Below are positions 43,673-55,119 of a stretch of DNA of 64,000 bases, piece after piece. Positions within the stretch are counted from its first letter, which is position 1; each line of letters starts with the position of its first letter. The notes under the pieces are model-generated. The model saw nothing but the letters and a program-made list of their open reading frames with translations. It was not told where the DNA came from and made no database searches. Source of the stretch: Streptacidiphilus neutrinimicus (GTDB lineage: Bacteria > Actinomycetota > Actinomycetes > Streptomycetales > Streptomycetaceae); assembly GCF_000787815.1 (NCBI RefSeq), contig NZ_BBPO01000001.1, forward strand, positions 227,980 to 291,979, written 5' to 3'. The position numbers and the translations under genes are program-made.

Positions 43673-43779
43673 GACCCCAAGCCTGACGGACGATCACCCG
43701 TCATGTCCACGCTGGCCCGTGACCGAGTCGGCAGCGGCGTGCCCGCGAGGCCTCGCGGCCACGCCGGAGCGCCGGCAGG

Positions 43780-45360
<1,581 letters not shown>

Positions 45361-45368
45361 CGAGGACC

Positions 45369-48257
45369 TCACCCCGCCACCGTGTCGGACTTCGCCACGT
45401 TCCAGCCCGAGAGGCTGACCACCGGCGTCGCGCCCTGCAGGTCCGCCGAGTCGTAGCTCGCCGTGAGCGTCTCCGACTCGCCCGGCCACAGGGTGACGTC
45501 GTTGTCGCTCCAGATCGAAGACTTGACCTCGTTGTCGCCGGACAGCTCGGCGCCGCTCGCCGTGCCGCGGCGCAGGTCGGCACGGAGGAAGAAGCCGACC
45601 GCGGGCGTGCTGGAAGTGTTGGTGACGGTGACCGTCACCAGCTTGTCGGAGCCGTTCGGACCCGCCTGGTCGCTCGTGGTGGCGGCGACCGAGACCGTCG
45701 CCGGGGCGAGGCCGCGCAGCGCGGTCAGGTTGGCGTACGAGGACATGGACGCCTGCGGCTGTCCGATGGTCTTGCTCCAGTTGACGACGTCGGACGTGGT
45801 GTTGTTCCAGTAGACGTTGCGGTCCACCAGCACTCCGTTCTGACGCAGCAGCAGTTCGACGAAGTAGACCGTGCCCGCGGCCGTGGGGATCTTCGGCGTG
45901 AGCACCTTGTTCCGTACCTGCTGCGAGGCGAGGGAGAGCGAGCCGCTGGTCTGGTCGTCGAGCAGGGAACCGGCGGTGGTGTAGACCTTCGCCTCGACGC
46001 TCAGTCCACTCTGCGCCGCGCCGCCGAGGTTGTCCACGGTCACGGTGTCGTTGTCGAGGGCGTAGAGGGCGTGCAGCGGACGATTGGCCTTCTGGGCCCC
46101 GAAGAACGCGCCCGCCTGGTCGCCGTCGTTGTTCCACAGGGACCACAGCAGCGTCGGCCAGCCCTTGTTGAGCTGCCAGTAGACCGTGCCGGTGGCCGGG
46201 GCCGGGCTCTTGGTGGAGTGGTCGACGAAGGCCTCGAACTGGGCGCGGGTGTCCTCGTAGTTCTGGACCTGCGCCTCCTCCACGTACTGGGCGAGGCTGG
46301 TGGGTGCGCCGTAGCGGTCGGTGATCGCCTGGTCGAGGTTGTAGCCGGTGCCGAAGTGGTAGCCGGTGTGCCGGGTGCCCTCGTAGTTGTCGTGGTACTG
46401 GTTCGCGCCGGGGCTCTGCCACAGCGCGGTCTGGTCGGCGGGGGACAGGAAGCGGTTGATCGAGTCGAGCGTGGGGATGGTGTCGCCCGCGCTCTGCTCG
46501 CTGTCGTACCCCCAACTGCCGCCCGCGTTGGTGAGGGTGGAGTCACCGCTGTTCTCGTGGCTGGTGTCGTACCAGTAGCTGGGCGGCACCCAGTCGTACG
46601 GTCCCTCCTTCTCGCCCGAAGCGCCGAGCTGGGGACTGGAGTTGTACTCGGCGGAGGAGATGAACGGCCCCGGGTAGTCGGCGGCGGCGAAGCCCTTCAG
46701 GGCCAGGCTCTCCTGGGTCGCGGTGGGGGCGTTGTCGCTCCACTGGAAGCTGAACACCGAGGGGTGGTTGCGCAGCACCTGCCCGACGGACTGGGCCGTC
46801 AGCTGGTAGTTCGCCTGCTGGGCGGCGGTGTAGCTGGTGTTCTCCCAGAAGTCGCAGCACTGGTAGCCGGCGTTGACCAGGATGCCGGCGGCGTCCATCT
46901 GCTGGTACCAGTCGGAGGGCATCAGGTGGCCCTCCAGGCGGATGGTGTTGACGCCCATCGCCTTGAACAGCCCGATCTGCTGGGCGGTGTCGGCCGGGTC
47001 GTAGCGCAGGAACAGATCCGGATCCCAGCCGCCGCCGCGGATCACCAGCGGCACGTTGTTGATCCTGAACGCCCGCACCCCGCTCGGCGCCATCGTGCCG
47101 GCGCCGGTGAGGGAGGAGGTGACGGTGCGGATGCCGAAGGTCTCGCTGGTCGCGTTGAGTGTGGCGCCGTTCTGGACGACGGAGGTCGTCAGCGTGTAGA
47201 GCGGCTGCCCGCCCAGCTGGTAGGGCCACCAGATCTGCGGGGAGGCGATCGTGAGGGAGGGGAAGGCGGTGGGCGTGAAGCTCACCGTCTGCGTGCTGCC
47301 GGCCGGGACCGTCACGCTCTGGCTGACCGTGACGGGCGTGCCGCCGGTGCCCGGCGGGGTCACGGTCGCGCCGACCGTGCCGGTCTGCGCCGCGCCGCTG
47401 GTGTTGGTGACGGCGACCTTGACGGTGAGGGCCGAACTGGAGAGGTCGGCCGCGGTGTTCTGGTCGACGTGGGCGTCCCCGACGACCAACGGCCCGCCGG
47501 TCTGGAGCTGGACGGGGAACTGGATGCCGGTGTTGTTGTCCGGCGGTATCTGCGTCCAGTCGACGTTGTCGAGGGTGGCCATCGTGGTCGGATTGTTCGG
47601 GTAGACCTCGATGGCGACGGAATTGGCGCCCGAGCGGAGCAGCTTCGTCACGTCGAGGGCGTTGCGGGCGTAGTCGCCGCTGACGGTCGCGGAGGTGGCG
47701 ACCTCGGTGCCGTTGACCCAGACGTCCGCCTGCCCGACGACTCCGTTGAGAATCACCTCGGCGTGCTGACCGGCGGGCGGCGCGGTGAAGTCGGTGCGGT
47801 ACCACCAGGGGACGGAGAACTGCGCGAGGGTGTCCGCGCCCACCTTGGTCATCTGCCCGAAGCAGCTCTTCATGGTCGTGGAGTAGAAGACGTTCGGGCA
47901 GGAGCCGTTCTGCAGCAGGGCGTTGATCTCGGTGCCGGGCGCGCCGCCGCCGTCGTCGGCGACGGAGAGCCAGCCCGCGGTGTCGAAGCCGGGAGTGGAG
48001 ATGGCGGCTCCGCCCTGGGTCGCGGTGGCCGAGGTGAGCACCTTCCAGCCGGTGCCCGCGCCGAGGTTGCTGACGGCGGTGGATCCGGTGGCGGGATCGG
48101 CGAAGACGGCGGTCGCCGCCCCCCGAGCCCGAGTGCCGTGGGAGCTCAGGGAGTTGTGGGGGTTCGGGGAGGCGGCGCTGGGAGCACTGAGGGAGACCGC
48201 GGCGAGGCAGGCCGCGACGGCGAGGACTCCGGTGCGTGGGGAGCGTACTAAGGACAT
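45369..48257 (-). CDS. secreted GH2 exo-beta-D-glucosaminidase-like enzyme
   Basis: 962 aa with a signal peptide (AVAACLAAVSLSAPSAASP). GH2 domains in order: sugar-binding jelly roll (WWYRTDFTAPP, GVVGQADVWVNGTEV), immunoglobulin-like domain, then barrel (FRINNVPLVIRGGGWDPDLF). E551 in SGEKEGPYDWVPP fits the nucleophile of CsxA-type exo-glucosaminidases, and FQWSDNAPT lies where GH2 enzymes normally have an NE acid/base pair, a change known in that subgroup. It should release GlcN from chitosan ends. A GH2 mannosidase is the alternative, but the GH20 partner favours amino-sugar polymers. GAGGGG supports ATG 48257. Confidence 0.88.
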   Translation of the reverse strand: MSLVRSPRTGVLAVAACLAAVSLSAPSAASPNPHNSLSSHGTRARGAATAVFADPATGSTAVSNLGAGTGWKVLTSATATQGGAAISTPGFDTAGWLSVADDGGGAPGTEINALLQNGSCPNVFYSTTMKSCFGQMTKVGADTLAQFSVPWWYRTDFTAPPAGQHAEVILNGVVGQADVWVNGTEVATSATVSGDYARNALDVTKLLRSGANSVAIEVYPNNPTTMATLDNVDWTQIPPDNNTGIQFPVQLQTGGPLVVGDAHVDQNTAADLSSSALTVKVAVTNTSGAAQTGTVGATVTPPGTGGTPVTVSQSVTVPAGSTQTVSFTPTAFPSLTIASPQIWWPYQLGGQPLYTLTTSVVQNGATLNATSETFGIRTVTSSLTGAGTMAPSGVRAFRINNVPLVIRGGGWDPDLFLRYDPADTAQQIGLFKAMGVNTIRLEGHLMPSDWYQQMDAAGILVNAGYQCCDFWENTSYTAAQQANYQLTAQSVGQVLRNHPSVFSFQWSDNAPTATQESLALKGFAAADYPGPFISSAEYNSSPQLGASGEKEGPYDWVPPSYWYDTSHENSGDSTLTNAGGSWGYDSEQSAGDTIPTLDSINRFLSPADQTALWQSPGANQYHDNYEGTRHTGYHFGTGYNLDQAITDRYGAPTSLAQYVEEAQVQNYEDTRAQFEAFVDHSTKSPAPATGTVYWQLNKGWPTLLWSLWNNDGDQAGAFFGAQKANRPLHALYALDNDTVTVDNLGGAAQSGLSVEAKVYTTAGSLLDDQTSGSLSLASQQVRNKVLTPKIPTAAGTVYFVELLLRQNGVLVDRNVYWNNTTSDVVNWSKTIGQPQASMSSYANLTALRGLAPATVSVAATTSDQAGPNGSDKLVTVTVTNTSSTPAVGFFLRADLRRGTASGAELSGDNEVKSSIWSDNDVTLWPGESETLTASYDSADLQGATPVVSLSGWNVAKSDTVAG

Positions 48258-48276
48258 GGTGCACTACCCCTCTCTT

Positions 48277-48296
48277 GTTAAGTTAATTAACTTAAC
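48277..48296. promoter_or_regulatory. perfect 20-bp operator palindrome upstream of the GH2-GH20 operon
   Basis: GTTAAGTTAA followed by its exact reverse complement, ending 20 bases upstream of the GH2 ribosome-site/start region. Entirely A/T-rich in a G/C-rich setting. The TTAA-spaced symmetry resembles sites of ROK-family sugar repressors. No such regulator is in the window. Confidence 0.8.
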
Positions 48297-48356
48297 TTTG
48301 CCTGAGCGGAGAGGGCAAGGGGTGGGAGAGCCGGAGTGCGGGTCTTTCGTGATGGG

Positions 48357-48557
48357 TCAGGCGGCGGCGGCCAACTCCTGGACGCGGCCCCGGCTCTCCG
48401 CGCTGCGCGCGGAGAGGTAGGCGTCCAGGAGCAGCGCGTAGCGCTCGCGCTCCGAAGGCGTGAGCGCACGGCCGCGCGCGCCCTGAACAAGGGCGCGGAT
48501 ACGGGCGTTGGCCACCTCCACAGGGGAGAGCGGCGTGAGGACGTGCGCGTTCAACAT
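48357..48557 (-). CDS. small hypothetical protein
   Basis: 66 aa, MLNAHVLTPLSPVEVANARI..., mostly helical with a run of basic and acidic residues (TPSERERYALLLDAYLSA). No motif beyond that. Codon bias is coding-like and the composition is natural, and I recall short streptomycete proteins of this style, but no function. It is on the same strand as, and downstream of, the next hypothetical gene. Confidence 0.6.
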   Translation of the reverse strand: MLNAHVLTPLSPVEVANARIRALVQGARGRALTPSERERYALLLDAYLSARSAESRGRVQELAAAA

Positions 48558-48679
48558 GCGAGCAATCTATCGTCCGCGACTGACAACGCGCCTGCGAGAT
48601 TCCTGAAGGAGGGTTGAGAGCTGCCGGGACAGGGAAAAGTGGTCGGCTCGCCGGCTCCTCGTCCGGCCGCCGACCAGGG

Positions 48680-49390
48680 CTAGCCAGGGGGTGGGGGCGG
48701 CTGGCGTTCAGTCAGTTGGCGGCGGCACTCCGGTGCGAGGTGCGGGTAGGCCGCGCCGATGGCCTCGTAGACGCGGCGGCGCAGCAGATGTTCGGCCTCG
48801 GCGCGGCCGATGCTGCCGTGCAGGCCGTCGAGGACGGCGTCGTAGTCGGTGAGCGCGTGACGCAGGTAGTTGACCTGCCAGCGGCGCAGCGCGCCCGGTT
48901 CGGCGGCGGCGACGCGGGCCGGGGTGGCGTCGTGGGCGGCGAGGCGGCAGGCGCGCTGCGCGTCGCGTTCGTTGCGATGGGCGACGGCGCGGCGGGTGAG
49001 GCACTCCGGCGCGAGCCGGGGGACGCGGATGTGCAGGCCCGCGACCTCGGCCAGGACGGCTCGACGACGGCGTTCCGACGCCGCGCGGGAGCAGGCGGCC
49101 CGGCGGGAGGCGGCGCTCGCGAGCGCCGCGAACGCGTCGGTCGCCTCGGCGGACTCGACGCGCGCGGCGGAGTAGCGTCGGGAGGGCGCGGCGCCGCGGA
49201 AGCGCGGGTTGCGGACGGTCAGGTCGGGCGCGCCGAGCAGCTTGGCGACCATGCTGGGCGTCCAGCCGCGGTGGCGCAGGTCCGCCAGTGAGAGATGGCG
49301 CAGCCCGTGGACGCAGGCGGGCGACGTCGGGTGCGGGCTCGGGTGCGGGTGTGGGTTCGGATTCGGGCGCGGGGGAGTGTGGGCGTTCAT
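48680..49390 (-). CDS. hypothetical protein with HTH-like N-terminus
   Basis: 236 aa. After a low-complexity Pro/His/Asn start (PNPNPHPHPSPHPTSP) comes GWTPSMVAKLLGAPDLTVRN followed by FRGAAPSRRYSAARVESAEA, a pattern I know from a common streptomycete family of unknown function and plausibly a DNA-binding wing. The rest is Ala/Arg-rich helices. No catalytic residues are apparent. The true start may be later than ATG 49390 because the first 25 residues look unstructured. Confidence 0.65.
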   Translation of the reverse strand: MNAHTPPRPNPNPHPHPSPHPTSPACVHGLRHLSLADLRHRGWTPSMVAKLLGAPDLTVRNPRFRGAAPSRRYSAARVESAEATDAFAALASAASRRAACSRAASERRRRAVLAEVAGLHIRVPRLAPECLTRRAVAHRNERDAQRACRLAAHDATPARVAAAEPGALRRWQVNYLRHALTDYDAVLDGLHGSIGRAEAEHLLRRRVYEAIGAAYPHLAPECRRQLTERQPPPPPG

Positions 49391-49537
49391 GGCGACCCCG
49401 ACAGGTTGGTGCGGTTGCTTGCGGGTCCGGTCTAGCCGGGCCCACTGACAGCGTCCGCGACAGCGACTAGAGTCGAGGAGTCAAGAGTCATGTGACATTG
49501 CATCCGCATGGCAGCATTTCCGGCAGGAGGCACGACG

Positions 49538-51094
49538 GTGGGCGCTGAGTCGGTGTGGAGCGTGGACCCGCGAACGGGCGAGCCGCGCGGGGACGGGCCC
49601 GTGGCCGAGGTATCCGGTCCGGCAGCGGTGGACGCGGCCGTGCGGGCCGCCCACGCGGCGCTGCCGGCGCTCGCCGACCGCGCGCGCCGGGCGGCGCTTC
49701 TGCGCGCCGCGGCCGAGCGCCTTCACGCCGTCGGGCCCGAGCTGGTCGCAGCGGCCGAGGCGGAGACCGCGCTCGGGTTTCCCCGGCTGACCGGCGAACT
49801 CGCCCGGACCGTCTTCCAACTGCGCTACTTCGCCGATCTCGTCGACCGGGCCGCCGAGCCCGGCGGCTTCCTCGACATCCGCCGCGACAGCGCGGACCCG
49901 GGGCTGACACCGCCCCGTCCGGACCTGTACCGGACGAAGCTGCCGCTCGGCGTCGTCGGCGTGTTCGCGGCGAGCAACTTCCCGTTCGCGTTCAGCGTCC
50001 CCGGCGGCGACACGGCGAGCGCGCTCGCCGCCGGCTGCCCCGTGGTCGTCAAGGCGCACCCCGACCACCCGGAGAGCTCCGCGCGCATGGCGGCCGCCCT
50101 GCGGGAGGCCGCGCGCGAGGTGGGCCTGCCGGAGGGAACGATCGGGCTGGTCCACGGCTTCGAGGCCGGTCCCGAGCTGGTCCGGCACCCGTTGCTGGCC
50201 GGCGTCGGCTTCACCGGCTCGGCGCGTGGCGGGCGGGCGCTGTTCGACCTGGCGGCGGCCCGGCCGCGCCCGATCCCGTTCCACGGCGAACTGGGCAGCC
50301 TCAACCCGGTGCTGATCACCGAGGCGGCGCTCACCGTGCCGGGAGCCGGCACCGCGGAGGCGAGCGCGGGAGAGGCCGGCACGGCAGCGGCGAGCACGGG
50401 AGCGGCAAGTGCGGCCGAGGAACTGGCGCGCGGGCTCGTCGGCTCGTTCACGCTCGGGACAGGCCAGTTCTGCACCAAGCCCGGCCTGGTGCTGGTGCCC
50501 GCGGGGGCGGCCGGGGACGCGTTCGAGAAGGCCGTGGCCGACGCGGCCGCGCAGGCTCCGGCCGGGGTCCTGCTCGACGCGCGGATGCGCGAGGCATTTC
50601 TGGACGGCTTCGCCCGCCGGGCCGCGCTCGCGGACGTGCAGACCGTCGCCCCGGCCGCTTCCGCCCCGACCCCCGAGGCTCCGCTCGCCGTCCGCCCCGG
50701 CGTTCTGAGCGTCCCGGCTCCCAGCGCCCTGCGCGGCTCGCACGAGGCCCTGCTGGAGGAGTGCTTCGGCCCCGCCACGGTCCTCGTCCGCTACGCGGAT
50801 CCGGCCGAGGCCGACGCGATCCTCTCCCGCCTCGACGGCTGCCTCACCGCCACCCTGCACACCCCCGCCGCCGACCCCGAGGCACCCGCCCTCCTCGGCG
50901 CGCTCGCCCGCTTCGCCGGCCGGGTCCTCTTCGGCGGCTGGCCGACGGGCGTCGCCGTCGCCGACGCCATGCACCACGGCGGCCCCTACCCTGCCTCCAC
51001 CTCCACCGCCACCTCCGTCGGCGCCACCGCCGTCGAACGCTGGCTGCGCCCGGTCTCCTTCCAGACCGTCCCGGACGCCCTGCTGCCACACTGA
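49538..51094 (+). CDS. ketoglutarate-semialdehyde-type aldehyde dehydrogenase
   Basis: 518 aa aldehyde dehydrogenase of the NADP+ 2,5-dioxovalerate (alpha-ketoglutarate semialdehyde) branch, the last step of several sugar-acid and hydroxyproline pathways. VFAASNFPFAFSVPGGDTAS is the branch-specific cofactor segment; C312 in TGQFCTKPGL is catalytic and FHGELGSLNP replaces the usual ELGGK. An Ala/Ser/Gly-rich insertion of about 25 residues (GTAEASAGEAGTAAASTG) precedes the catalytic region. I choose GTG 49538 because AGGAGG stands seven bases before it; ATG 49508 lacks one. No other gene of a sugar-acid pathway is adjacent. Confidence 0.87.
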   Translation: MGAESVWSVDPRTGEPRGDGPVAEVSGPAAVDAAVRAAHAALPALADRARRAALLRAAAERLHAVGPELVAAAEAETALGFPRLTGELARTVFQLRYFADLVDRAAEPGGFLDIRRDSADPGLTPPRPDLYRTKLPLGVVGVFAASNFPFAFSVPGGDTASALAAGCPVVVKAHPDHPESSARMAAALREAAREVGLPEGTIGLVHGFEAGPELVRHPLLAGVGFTGSARGGRALFDLAAARPRPIPFHGELGSLNPVLITEAALTVPGAGTAEASAGEAGTAAASTGAASAAEELARGLVGSFTLGTGQFCTKPGLVLVPAGAAGDAFEKAVADAAAQAPAGVLLDARMREAFLDGFARRAALADVQTVAPAASAPTPEAPLAVRPGVLSVPAPSALRGSHEALLEECFGPATVLVRYADPAEADAILSRLDGCLTATLHTPAADPEAPALLGALARFAGRVLFGGWPTGVAVADAMHHGGPYPASTSTATSVGATAVERWLRPVSFQTVPDALLPH

Positions 51095-51143
51095 CCGAAA
51101 ACCCCGAGGCGGAGCGCGGGCACCGCTGGCAGGATGCGTCGCC

Positions 51144-52553
51144 ATGGCGACGTCGGGGGAGCGAGGAGGGACGCCCGCCGAAAGACGGGCGAAAGGCGGA
51201 GCGGCCGGAGCGGGCGACGGCCGCGGAGGGGAGGCCGCCGCCGCGCCCGACGGCGGTCGGCCGCTGCACCGGACCGGGGACTACCTGCTCCTGTGGTGGG
51301 GGCAGAGCACCAGCAGTGCCGGCGACGCCGTCAGTTCGGTGGCGTTGCCGCTCCTGGCGATCGAGACGCTGCACGTCGACGCGTTGCAGAACGGGGTGCT
51401 GCGCGCCGCCGAGCAGGTGGCGGCGCTGTTCGCACTGCCGCTCGGCATCGTGGTGGACCGGATGCGCAGGCGGCGGCTGATGATCGGCACCGACGTGGCG
51501 CGGCTGCTCGTCACCCTGCTCGTCGCGGCTGTGGCCCTGCTCGGACAGCTCACCTACCTGCTGGTGATCGCCGTCGCGCTGGCCATGGGACTGCTCGACT
51601 CCCTCTTCGCCATCGCCTACCAGAGCCACCTGCCGGACCTGCTGGAGGAGCGTCATCGCGTCGCCGGCACCGCACAGCTGGGCACGGGCAAGTTCGGCGC
51701 GCTGACCGCCGGGTACGCGCTCGGCGGCGTCCTGGTGGCGGCCGTCGGCGCGGCCCGCGCCCTGGTGGTGGACGCCGGGTCCTTTCTGGTCAGCGCGGTC
51801 ACCCTGCTGGCGGTGCGGCGGCCGGACCCGCGTCACGGGCCCCGAGGAGCGGAGGGAGGCGAGTGGACCGACTCCACCGGGCAGGCCGGGAAGGCGAGTG
51901 GCGTGCGGGCCGAACTCGCCCTCGGTGTGGACCTCCTGCGTGAGAACCGGCGCCTCGCCGTGCTCGCCTGGGCGACGACCGGGATCTCCTTCGCCTTCTC
52001 CCTGTCCGTCGCCGTGGAGATGCTCTTCCTGGTGCAGGACCTGCACGCCTCCGCGTTCGGGGTGGGCGTGGTCTACGCCGCCCCGGTCGCCGCGGGCGTG
52101 CCCGGCAGTTGGCTGTCCGTGCGCCTGATGCGCCGCCACGGGCCGGAGCGGGTGATGCGGGGCGCCATCGTGCTGTACGCCCCGGCCGTCGCCGCACCGG
52201 CGTTCGCGCCGAGCGGCTCGGCCGGACTGGTGGTGGCGGGGGCGGCGTGGACGGTGCTGATCCTGGTGTCCAGCGCGTACAACGCCTGCAACAACGTGCT
52301 GCGCCAGGACCTGACCGCCGCGGCGGTCAGGGGTCGCGTCAACGCCCTGCTCCGGGCGATGGCAGCGAGCGCCAAGCTCGTCGCCCTGCTGGTCGGCGGC
52401 GCTCTGGGCGTGGTGCTGGGTCTTCGGGGCGCTCTGGTCGCGGCCGCCGTGGCGGCCCTTGCGCCGACGTTCCTGCTGCTGGCCACCGGGGCAGAGCGGA
52501 GCGGGCCGTTGCGGGGCACCGCCTGCCTTCGGATCCGGGGCGGCCGGGAATAG
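51144..52553 (+). CDS. MFS transporter, probable drug exporter
   Basis: 469 aa with 12 hydrophobic helices after a 45-residue charged N-terminus. LLWWGQSTSSAGDAVSSVAL and the loop IVVDRMRRRRLMIGTDVARL (motif A-like) are typical of MFS_3/enterobactin-macrolide exporter relatives. GGCAGGA eight bases upstream supports ATG 51144. It follows the dehydrogenase by 49 bases, so they may share a transcript, but no functional link is clear. The substrate is unknown. Confidence 0.85.
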   Translation: MATSGERGGTPAERRAKGGAAGAGDGRGGEAAAAPDGGRPLHRTGDYLLLWWGQSTSSAGDAVSSVALPLLAIETLHVDALQNGVLRAAEQVAALFALPLGIVVDRMRRRRLMIGTDVARLLVTLLVAAVALLGQLTYLLVIAVALAMGLLDSLFAIAYQSHLPDLLEERHRVAGTAQLGTGKFGALTAGYALGGVLVAAVGAARALVVDAGSFLVSAVTLLAVRRPDPRHGPRGAEGGEWTDSTGQAGKASGVRAELALGVDLLRENRRLAVLAWATTGISFAFSLSVAVEMLFLVQDLHASAFGVGVVYAAPVAAGVPGSWLSVRLMRRHGPERVMRGAIVLYAPAVAAPAFAPSGSAGLVVAGAAWTVLILVSSAYNACNNVLRQDLTAAAVRGRVNALLRAMAASAKLVALLVGGALGVVLGLRGALVAAAVAALAPTFLLLATGAERSGPLRGTACLRIRGGRE

Positions 52554-52556
52554 CAT
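52551..52556 (+). promoter_or_regulatory. -10 box for leaderless pepN
   Basis: TAGCAT, with seven bases to ATG 52564. It overlaps the stop codon of the MFS gene. Supports the MSALTR start over the ATG at 52555 inside the box. Confidence 0.4.
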
Positions 52557-52563
52557 GATCCCC

Positions 52564-55119
52564 ATGTCTGCCCTCACTCGCGCCGAAGCGGAGGGACGTC
52601 GACGGCTGCTCGATGTCCGCGCCGTGTCCGTGGACCTCGACCTGACCGTCGGGGCCGAGGTGTTCCGCTCCGTCACGGTCATCGCGTTCGGGTGCCGGAC
52701 GCCCGGAGCAGGGACGTTCGTGGACGTGAAGCCCGCCGCGCTGCGGCGGGTGGTGCTGAACGGGCGGGAGCTGGATCCGCGGGCGCTGGAGGACGGGCGG
52801 TTCCCGCTGCAGGGGCTGGCCGCCGACAACGAACTGCTGGTCGAGGCGGACATGGCCTACTCGCGCACCGGAGAGGGCATGCACCGCTACGTGGACCCGG
52901 CCGACGGCGAGGTCTACGTCTACACCCAGGCCTTCCTGGACGAGGGCCCCCGGATCTTCGCCGCCTTCGACCAGCCGGACCTCAAGGCGCCCTACCAGGT
53001 CGGTGTGACCGCGCCCGCCGAGTGGACCGTCGTCGCGAACGCCAACGCCGTGGGCGAGCGCGAGCCGGTGCCGGGACGCGGGGACGCGGCCGTGACGCGG
53101 TTCGCGCCTACCGCGCCGATCAGCAGCTACCTGGTGTGCGTGGTGGCCGGGCCGCTGCACTCGGTGCGCTCCGAGCACGACGGCATCCCGCTCGGCCTGC
53201 ACTGCCGCCGCTCGCTGGCCCCCTATCTCGACGCCGACGCGGAGGAACTGCTCGCCGTCACCCGGCAGTGCTTCGACGCCTACCACGCGCTCTTCCGCCA
53301 GCGGTACCCGTTCGGCGGCTACGACCAGTGCTTCGTGCCGGAGTTCAACGTCGGCGCGATGGAGAACCCGGGCTGCGTCACGCTCCGCGACACCTTCCTC
53401 TTCCGTTCCGCCGTCCCCGACACCGAGCGGGAGCACCGGGCGATCGTCGTCGCCCACGAGATGGCGCACATGTGGTTCGGCGACCTGGTCACCATGCGTT
53501 GGTGGGACGACCTCTGGCTGAACGAGTCCTTCGCCGAGTACATGGGCTTCCGCGTCGTCGCCGACGCCACTCGCTACGAAGGCGCGTGGACCGGGTTCGC
53601 GTCCACGAAGGCGTGGGGACGCGACGCCGACCAGCGGCCGTCCACCCATCCCGTCGCACCCGAGGCCGTCGCCGACACCGCGGCGGCGCTGCAGAACTTC
53701 GACGGCATCTCCTACGCCAAGGGCGGAGCGGCGCTGCGGCAGCTCGTCGCCTGGCTCGGCGACGAGGCGTTCTTCGAGGGCGTCAACCGCCACTTCGAGG
53801 CGCACGCCTTCGGCAACGCCACCCTCGACGACCTGCTCCAGTCGCTCGCCGCCTCCAGCGGACGCGACGTGCACGCCTGGGCCGAGCGGTGGCTGCGCAC
53901 CACCGGCCTGGACACCCTGCAGGCGGTCGACGGCGCGCTGCGCCAGAGCTCCGCGGACGGCGTGCTGCGGCCGCACCGCATCACCGTCGGCAGCTACGAC
54001 CGCATGGCGGACGGCGTCCTGATGCTGCGCAGGCGCGACGCGGTGGAGCTGCAGGACGGCAAGGCGGAGCCGCTTCAGGAGCCGCTCGGCGAGCTGCTCG
54101 TGCCCGACGACACCGACCTCGCCTTCGCCAAGATCCGGCTGGACGAGCGGTCCTGGGCCGTCGCCAGGGAGTCGCTGGGCCGGATCCCCGACGAGCTGGC
54201 CCGTGTGGTGATCTGGAACAGCGCCCGCGACCTGGTCCGGGACGGCGAACTGCCCGCCGAGGAGTACCTCGACCTGGTCGCCGCGCACCTGCCGGGCGAG
54301 TCCTCGGTCCATCTCGTGCAGGACGTGCTGGCGTTCGCGCGCCGCGTCGTGGTGGACCAGTACCTGACGCCGCAGCGCCGCTCGGCGGAGCTGGCCCGCC
54401 TCGGCGAGGTCTGCCGCGGCCTGCTGCGTCGGACCGAGGGGAACGCGCAGGCAGCCGGTCTGCGGCTGGTGGCCGTGCGCGGGCTGATCGACGCGGCGCT
54501 CGCGCCCGTCGAGCAGGCCGAGCTGCGGGAGTGGCTGGCCGAGGGCGCGGTCCCCGGCGGCCCCGAGCTGGACCCGGCGCTGCGCTGGCAGCTGCTGCTG
54601 CGCCTGAGCGTGCTCGGGTCGGCCGACGAGGAGGAGATCGCCGCCGAGGCCGAACGCGACCCGAGCGCGACCAGCGCCGAAGGGGCGGCCCGCTGCCGCG
54701 CGGCGCGCCCGGACCGCGACGCCAAGCAGACCGCCTGGAAGGCGGTCTTCGGCGGGGAGCTCTCCAACTACCTGCTCGCCGCCACCATCGACGGCCTCTG
54801 GCAGCCGGAGCAGCACGAGCTGCTCGACGAACTCGGCCTGCCGGAAAGCTTCTTCGCGGCGGCGGGCGAGGCCGCGGCGCAGCGCGGCGCGGCCGTGGCC
54901 CGGCTGCTGACCTCGGCCGGGGGCTTTCCCACGTACGCCGCCACGCCGGAGGTGCTGGCCGCTGGCGAACGCGAACTCGCCCGTGAGGACCTGAGCGTCG
55001 CGCTGCGGCGCGGACTGACGGACCGCCTGGACGACCTGCGCCGTGCTGTGCGCGGCCGGACCCTGGCGGGCTCCGACGCGGGCCAGGCGGAGGGTGACCT
55101 CGAGGAGGGGGAGCGATGA
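52564..55119 (+). CDS. pepN: aminopeptidase N (M1 family)
   Basis: Zinc aminopeptidase that trims N-terminal residues from peptides, cytosolic. 851 aa. Substrate motif VGAMENPG near residue 264; zinc site H298-E-x2-H302 in AHEMAHMWFGD with E321 in NESFAEYMG; family C-terminal ERAP-like helical domain. I take ATG 52564 (MSALTRAEAEGRRRLLDV) because a -10 box sits seven bases upstream. Its stop overlaps the amidohydrolase start by four bases. Confidence 0.95.
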   Translation: MSALTRAEAEGRRRLLDVRAVSVDLDLTVGAEVFRSVTVIAFGCRTPGAGTFVDVKPAALRRVVLNGRELDPRALEDGRFPLQGLAADNELLVEADMAYSRTGEGMHRYVDPADGEVYVYTQAFLDEGPRIFAAFDQPDLKAPYQVGVTAPAEWTVVANANAVGEREPVPGRGDAAVTRFAPTAPISSYLVCVVAGPLHSVRSEHDGIPLGLHCRRSLAPYLDADAEELLAVTRQCFDAYHALFRQRYPFGGYDQCFVPEFNVGAMENPGCVTLRDTFLFRSAVPDTEREHRAIVVAHEMAHMWFGDLVTMRWWDDLWLNESFAEYMGFRVVADATRYEGAWTGFASTKAWGRDADQRPSTHPVAPEAVADTAAALQNFDGISYAKGGAALRQLVAWLGDEAFFEGVNRHFEAHAFGNATLDDLLQSLAASSGRDVHAWAERWLRTTGLDTLQAVDGALRQSSADGVLRPHRITVGSYDRMADGVLMLRRRDAVELQDGKAEPLQEPLGELLVPDDTDLAFAKIRLDERSWAVARESLGRIPDELARVVIWNSARDLVRDGELPAEEYLDLVAAHLPGESSVHLVQDVLAFARRVVVDQYLTPQRRSAELARLGEVCRGLLRRTEGNAQAAGLRLVAVRGLIDAALAPVEQAELREWLAEGAVPGGPELDPALRWQLLLRLSVLGSADEEEIAAEAERDPSATSAEGAARCRAARPDRDAKQTAWKAVFGGELSNYLLAATIDGLWQPEQHELLDELGLPESFFAAAGEAAAQRGAAVARLLTSAGGFPTYAATPEVLAAGERELAREDLSVALRRGLTDRLDDLRRAVRGRTLAGSDAGQAEGDLEEGER

